From Hyphomicrobiales bacterium (lineage in GTDB: Bacteria > Pseudomonadota > Alphaproteobacteria > Rhizobiales > Rhizobiaceae): a stretch of DNA of 38,216 bases. Under the pieces are notes generated by a model. It did not search any database. It was not told the origin of the DNA and saw only the letters and a list, made by a program, of their open reading frames with translations. Positions 34,539 to 38,216 of this stretch are shown here, piece after piece; within the stretch, counting starts at the first letter, position 1, and the number at the start of each line of letters is the position of its first letter. The translations under genes and the position numbers were made by a program. The stretch lies in assembly GCA_024225445.1 (NCBI GenBank), contig JAAEMP010000176.1, positions 1 to 38,216 on the forward strand, given 5' to 3'.

Positions 34539-37127
34539 ATGAGTAATGAGCAAAAGGCGTTAAACACCAAGCCGACAGTTATAAATCGCAGTGACAAGCG
34601 CGCAGGCCTCTGGCGCATGTTTTTGCTGGGATTCATTTTGATGATTGCCGGTGGCTGGTTGTTGTATTTGCAGGGAAACAATGCGGCTGGTCCACTTGTT
34701 TTGACTGCGCTCGGTGTGATGGCGATGATTGGCGTGATGTTTCTGTTCTTCCTTGTGATGGGATTTATCCAGTTAACGACAAAGCGCGATGCAGATGATT
34801 TTGCCCGCACTCTTGTTGATGAAATGGATTCCGGTTTGATGGTGACCGATCAACATGGACGCATCGTCTATTCCAACGAAGCTTATGCGGAAATGATAAA
34901 TGCAAAAACCGTTGAAGATGTTGTTTCCATCGAAACGGTGTTTACAAGGCAGCCGGAGGCCTCAGAAATTGTCTACCGTATGGCCAATCACGCGAAAGAC
35001 GGCGATATTAGTGTTGAGGAATTCCGTTTACCGTCGGGGCTAAAATCCAATGAAGAGGGTGCTCGCTGGTTTCGACTTCGCGCGCGACCGATGGCAGCAA
35101 CAGGGTTCAAAGAACCACTGACAGTGTGGCAGGCCTCTGATGTTACTCGTGATAGACTAAAACATGAGACCGCTTTTCAGGACCTGCAAAATGCAATCAA
35201 TTATCTTGATCACGCACCGGCAGGATTTTTTTCCAGCGACCAGCAGGGTGCATTATTGTATCTTAACGCCACATTGGCTGACTGGCTCGGTATTGATTTG
35301 GTGCGGTTTTTGCCAGGCTCCATCAATTTACGCGATATTGTAGTGGGTGAAGGCATGGCTCTGCTAGAGTCCATCAAACCCGGTGACAAGGATATTACAA
35401 CTGCGATAATTGATCTTGATTTTCTAAAAAGCGATGGCAAAAGTCTGCCGGTTCGCCTTTATCATAAAGTTCCATTTGCCATAGATGGTTCTCCCGGTGC
35501 TACCAGAACCCTGGTAATCAATCGCGGTGTTGTCGGGGATAATGAAGATGAATTGCGTGCGGCGGAAGTGCGTTTCACCCGCTTTTTTAACAATAATCCG
35601 ATGGCTATTGCGGCGGTTAATTCGGATGGAATTATCGTTCGGACCAATGCACCATTTCAGCGCCTTTTTTCAAATGCAATTCGCATCGGGAATAGTGAAA
35701 AAAGTGGAAGTGGGCTCAAATATACCAAACTGGTGGCAAAAGAAGACAGCAAGGCGCTGAAAAAAGTGGTGAAGGCGGCACTGGAAGGGGTTGGTCGAAT
35801 AGAGCCGGTGGAGATGATACTGCCTAATTCCAATGAACAATCTGTGCGTTTTTATGTATCGCCGGTGACGGATATTGAACCCGCGGATGAGAGTTCCATC
35901 GTGGATGATGAGCGTGCAATTATCTATGCAATGGACACGACCGATCAACGTGCGCTTGAACAACAGTTTGCCCAGGGGCAGAAAATGCAGGCGGTTGGCC
36001 AGTTGGCTGGCGGTGTTGCTCATGATTTCAATAATGTGCTGACGGCGATAATAGGGTTTTCAGATTTGCTTCTGGTCAATCACCGTCCGTCCGATCCCGC
36101 TTTTCAGGACATCATGAATATTAAGCAAAATGCCAATCGGGCGGCTAGTCTGGTGCGTCAGTTGTTGGCATTTTCCCGGCGCCAGACCTTGCGCCCCCAG
36201 GTGTTGCAATTGCCCGATGTATTGTCGGATTTACGCATATTGCTGGACCGGTTATTGGGTGAGAAAGTAAATCTGGACGTTGTATATGGGCGCGATTTAT
36301 GGCCGATAAAGGCGGATATTTCCCAGTTCGAACAGGTAATCGTGAACCTGTCAGTCAATGCCAGGGACGCTATGCCAGAGGGAGGGAATCTTAAAATTAC
36401 ATCATCCAATCTGCCTGAATCAGAGTGCGGCAAGCGTTTCAATTATCGTGGGCTGGCTGCAGCCGACTATGTCATGCTGGAGATAACAGATGATGGAATT
36501 GGCATGCCGGGTGAAGTGCAGGACAAAATTTTCGAACCGTTTTATACAACCAAGGAAGTTGGCAAAGGTACCGGGCTTGGGCTTTCAACAGTCTACGGTA
36601 TTGTCAAACAAACCGGTGGTTCCATATATCCCGATAGTGAGGAGGGCAGGGGGACAACATTCAGGTTATTCCTGCCTCGCCATATAATGGTGGCAGAAGA
36701 AACGGAACCGGAAAATTCCGAATCGAAAACCCCAGAAAAAAAGCAGGATCTGTCTGGAACTGCCAGAATTTTACTGGTGGAGGATGAGGATGCGGTGAGG
36801 GCATTTGCTTCCCGGGCCTTGTCGTCCAGAGGCTACGAGGTGCACGTGGCGATTAATGGTGCCGAAGCCCTGGAGGTAATGGAAGATCTGGATGGTGAGG
36901 TGGACCTGATCGTTTCTGATGTGGTTATGCCAGAAATGGATGGGCCGACTTTATTAACCGAGATCCGCAAAGATCACCCGGATCTGAAATTTGTGTTTAT
37001 GTCCGGATATGCCGAAGAGGCATTTTCAAAAAACCTGCCGGAAAAAGAGCAGGGTAACTTTGGCTTTTTGCCCAAGCCCTATACATTGAAGCAACTGGCA
37101 ACCACGGTAAAGGAAATGCTTGAGTAG
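34539..37127 (+). CDS. cckA: Hybrid histidine kinase/phosphatase CckA
   Basis: CckA drives the CckA-ChpT-CtrA phosphorelay controlling the alphaproteobacterial cell cycle. It has 862 residues. Two membrane helices (about 24-44 and 51-76) are followed by PAS domains (about 90-220, 225-340 and 345-470). The H-box holds His495 in QLAGGVAHDFNNVLTAIIGF. ATP-binding boxes are LSVNARDAMPEGG, TDDGIGMP and GTGLGLSTVYGIVKQTGG. A C-terminal receiver domain (about 745-862) has phosphoacceptor Asp794 in IVSDVVMPEMDGP and the KPYT lysine. The HDFNN motif and this domain order are diagnostic. It converges on lipB. Confidence 0.96.
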   Translation: MSNEQKALNTKPTVINRSDKRAGLWRMFLLGFILMIAGGWLLYLQGNNAAGPLVLTALGVMAMIGVMFLFFLVMGFIQLTTKRDADDFARTLVDEMDSGLMVTDQHGRIVYSNEAYAEMINAKTVEDVVSIETVFTRQPEASEIVYRMANHAKDGDISVEEFRLPSGLKSNEEGARWFRLRARPMAATGFKEPLTVWQASDVTRDRLKHETAFQDLQNAINYLDHAPAGFFSSDQQGALLYLNATLADWLGIDLVRFLPGSINLRDIVVGEGMALLESIKPGDKDITTAIIDLDFLKSDGKSLPVRLYHKVPFAIDGSPGATRTLVINRGVVGDNEDELRAAEVRFTRFFNNNPMAIAAVNSDGIIVRTNAPFQRLFSNAIRIGNSEKSGSGLKYTKLVAKEDSKALKKVVKAALEGVGRIEPVEMILPNSNEQSVRFYVSPVTDIEPADESSIVDDERAIIYAMDTTDQRALEQQFAQGQKMQAVGQLAGGVAHDFNNVLTAIIGFSDLLLVNHRPSDPAFQDIMNIKQNANRAASLVRQLLAFSRRQTLRPQVLQLPDVLSDLRILLDRLLGEKVNLDVVYGRDLWPIKADISQFEQVIVNLSVNARDAMPEGGNLKITSSNLPESECGKRFNYRGLAAADYVMLEITDDGIGMPGEVQDKIFEPFYTTKEVGKGTGLGLSTVYGIVKQTGGSIYPDSEEGRGTTFRLFLPRHIMVAEETEPENSESKTPEKKQDLSGTARILLVEDEDAVRAFASRALSSRGYEVHVAINGAEALEVMEDLDGEVDLIVSDVVMPEMDGPTLLTEIRKDHPDLKFVFMSGYAEEAFSKNLPEKEQGNFGFLPKPYTLKQLATTVKEMLE

Positions 37128-37147
37128 AAAGCGGCAAGCCGGACAGG

Positions 37148-37170
37148 TGGCTGGAATAAATATTCAGCCA
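37148..37170. terminator. Convergent terminator between cckA and lipB
   Basis: TGGCTG-g-AATA pairs with TATTCAGCCA around an AA centre, giving ten pairs with one bulge. It overlaps the lipB stop codon and lies 21 bases after the cckA stop. It is symmetrical enough to act for both genes, although T-tracts are short. Confidence 0.5.
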
Positions 37171-37838
37171 AATAATTTGCGGTACTCCTGATGCAATACC
37201 AGGTCGAGATCATCCATTGTCACAGGCAAGCCCAGATCGACCAGGCTGGTCACGCCATATCCTTCAGGCCCCCCCGAAATTCCGCATGGCACTATGCCCG
37301 AAAAATGCTCCAGTTGCGGCTCAAGATTAATGGCAATGCCGTGAAAAGTTACCCATTTGCGAATACGGATACCAATCGCCGCTATTTTGTCCTCCCGTAT
37401 CGAGCCATCGGCCATCGGCGGCTTATCGGGGCGCGCTACCCACACGCCGACCCGGTCTTCGCGGCTCTCACCGCGTATGTTAAACTGGGCCAGTGTATTG
37501 ATGATCCATTGTTCCAGTGCCGTTACAAACTTTCGTACATCCCTGGTCCTGCGGTTAAGGTCCAGCATTACATAGGCAACGCGTTGACCCGGCCCATGAT
37601 AGGTATGTTGTCCGCCGCGTCCGGTTTGATAAACAGGAAAGCGGTCCGGTGATATAAGGTCCTGCGGTGTGGCACTGGTACCGGCGGTAAACATCGGCGG
37701 ATGTTCCACCAGCCAGATATGTTCGGGCTCATCGCCGAGCGCAATTTTCGCTACCAGCTTTTCCATCCGTTCAACGGCTTTTGTATAGGGTGTTAAACCC
37801 TCGGAAATGTCCCAGATTGCCGGAGTTGAACTGAACAT
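37164..37838 (-). CDS. lipB: Lipoyl(octanoyl) transferase LipB
   Basis: LipB transfers octanoate from acyl carrier protein to the lysine of lipoyl domains, the step before LipA. It has 224 residues. Family signatures are [14 protein letters not shown], the [12 protein letters not shown] loop, the catalytic lysine in [10 protein letters not shown] (the following [11 protein letters not shown] is also conserved), and the acyl-accepting cysteine in IVPCGI. With LipA (20270-21217) it gives the full endogenous lipoylation pathway for the PdhB and PdhC lipoyl domains. The start codon has no clear ribosome-binding site, so the exact N-terminus is less certain. Confidence 0.96.
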   Translation of the reverse strand: MFSSTPAIWDISEGLTPYTKAVERMEKLVAKIALGDEPEHIWLVEHPPMFTAGTSATPQDLISPDRFPVYQTGRGGQHTYHGPGQRVAYVMLDLNRRTRDVRKFVTALEQWIINTLAQFNIRGESREDRVGVWVARPDKPPMADGSIREDKIAAIGIRIRKWVTFHGIAINLEPQLEHFSGIVPCGISGGPEGYGVTSLVDLGLPVTMDDLDLVLHQEYRKLFG

Positions 37839-37936
37839 GGATTGCGCGACCGGATTTGATTGAAGGATTATTACCGGATCAGTTTATAGGCTGTAGGAAT
37901 TTTCCTGCATAGCTAAATTATTGCAAAAATTTCGAC

Positions 37937-37965
37937 TTGATTTGCTCTTCCCGGCTTGATAAACA
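37937..37965 (+). promoter_or_regulatory. Possible promoter of tRNA-Leu
   Basis: TTGATT (37937-37942) and TAAACA (37960-37965) are spaced by 17 bases and lie about 30 bases before the tRNA. A perfect 14-base palindrome GAGGGATATCCCTC (37979-37992) sits between it and the mature 5' end and would be in the precursor leader. Confidence 0.4.
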
Positions 37966-37994
37966 GCACCCACCTCAAGAGGGATATCCCTCCG

Positions 37995-38081
37995 GCGGCC
38001 GTGGCGGAATTGGTAGACGCGCAGCGTTGAGGTCGCTGTGGGGTAACACCCGTGGAAGTTCGAGTCTTCTCGGCCGCACCA
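37995..38081 (+). tRNA. tRNA-Leu (anticodon GAG)
   Basis: An 87-base class II tRNA with the CCA end encoded. The acceptor stem GCGGCCG/CGGCCGC is perfect. The anticodon stem CAGCG/CGCTG encloses loop TTGAGGT, giving anticodon GAG at 38029-38031, which reads CUC and CUU leucine codons. A long variable arm (GTGGGGTAACACCCGT region) and the T-loop TTCGAGT confirm a leucine tRNA. Confidence 0.96.
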
Positions 38082-38137
38082 AAACAGACTCTGTTGGCAA
38101 AATCACTCACTAAAGCCTTGAATGGTAAGGATGTTTT

Positions 38138-38160
38138 GGGGGTTCTAGCACCCTCATTTT
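38138..38160 (+). terminator. Terminator downstream of tRNA-Leu
   Basis: GGGGGT pairs with ACCCTC (one G-T wobble) around the loop TCTAGC, followed by ATTTT. It lies 57 bases after the tRNA. The remaining sequence to the window end shows no gene. Confidence 0.5.
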
Positions 38161-38216
38161 GGTGGTATGCAAGCCTCTCCTTAAAGGCCAGTCTGAGCAC
38201 CACCCGTTGTAGGTGA

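Noticed and set aside
37913-38203. 96-codon minus-strand frame over the tRNA
   Set aside because: It is the antisense of tRNA-Leu, a well-known false gene.
37995-38216. Integration site (att) at tRNA-Leu
   Set aside because: No second copy of the tRNA 3' end is found in the window, and no integrase gene is present.
1-38216. CRISPR arrays, toxin-antitoxin or defence systems
   Set aside because: No regularly spaced repeats or recognisable defence genes; the RatA-like name of the gene at 21276 is a family label, not evidence of a toxin.

Overview
The window comes from an alphaproteobacterium, most likely of the Hyphomicrobiales (Rhizobiales). The evidence is the gene order ntrB-ntrC-ntrY-ntrX-trkA-trkH-hfq-hflX-mazG, the lipoyl-domain fusion in PdhB, the block ftsB-pdhA-pdhB-pdhC-lpdA-lipA-Coq10 family, a CckA hybrid kinase, a DksA with a single zinc-position cysteine, and a FliO-domain protein of the kind seen in this order. 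Base composition looks moderate (mid-forties percent GC by eye, not counted). Nearly all of it is ordinary chromosomal core. I see no prophage, intact IS element, CRISPR array or defence island.

Layout. 1-6452: two nitrogen-type two-component pairs, NtrB/NtrC (ntrB cut by the window edge) and NtrY/NtrX. 6507-9482: TrkA and TrkH, potassium uptake. 9658-11330: Hfq and HflX, overlapping by 4 bases. 11411-13002 (minus): a divergent Tag-family DNA glycosylase and MazG. 13203-17750: FtsB, then PdhA, PdhB, a small uncharacterised protein and PdhC. 17768-18400: a small accessory patch separates pdhC from lpdA; it holds a secreted-protein gene broken or switched by a nine-G tract, and a convergent two-helix membrane protein. 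18680-21734: LpdA, LipA and a Coq10/RatA family protein, ending in a strong hairpin terminator.

21959-25996: the YbbA/YbbP ABC system (minus) divergent from a TesA-type SGNH hydrolase. 26021-27127: a HisC-like aminotransferase. 27242-28016 (minus): a secreted protein and an unlisted 41-residue single-helix protein. About 28150-28341: a repeat-like intergenic block. 28338-31538 (minus): YcjF/DUF697, YcjX and a SixA-like phosphatase. 32119-32535: DksA behind a good sigma-70-type promoter. 32601-34087 (minus): a GNAT acetyltransferase, a short IS66 transposase fossil and a FliO-domain membrane protein. 34539-37127: CckA. 37164-37838 (minus): LipB. 37995-38081: tRNA-Leu(GAG).

How the parts fit. 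Regulation (NtrBC, NtrYX, Hfq, DksA, CckA) and lipoate-dependent pyruvate oxidation (PdhABC, LpdA, LipA, LipB) dominate. LipB and LipA would load lipoate onto the lipoyl domains of both PdhB and PdhC. The most interesting observations are the poly-G frameshift at 17968-17976, the small unlisted reading frames at 27242-27367 and 30854-31000, the repeat-like block before ycjF, the IS66 remnant, and two palindromes upstream of ntrY and ftsB with CAA-Nx-TTG cores. All assignments are from reading the sequence; no database search was run.
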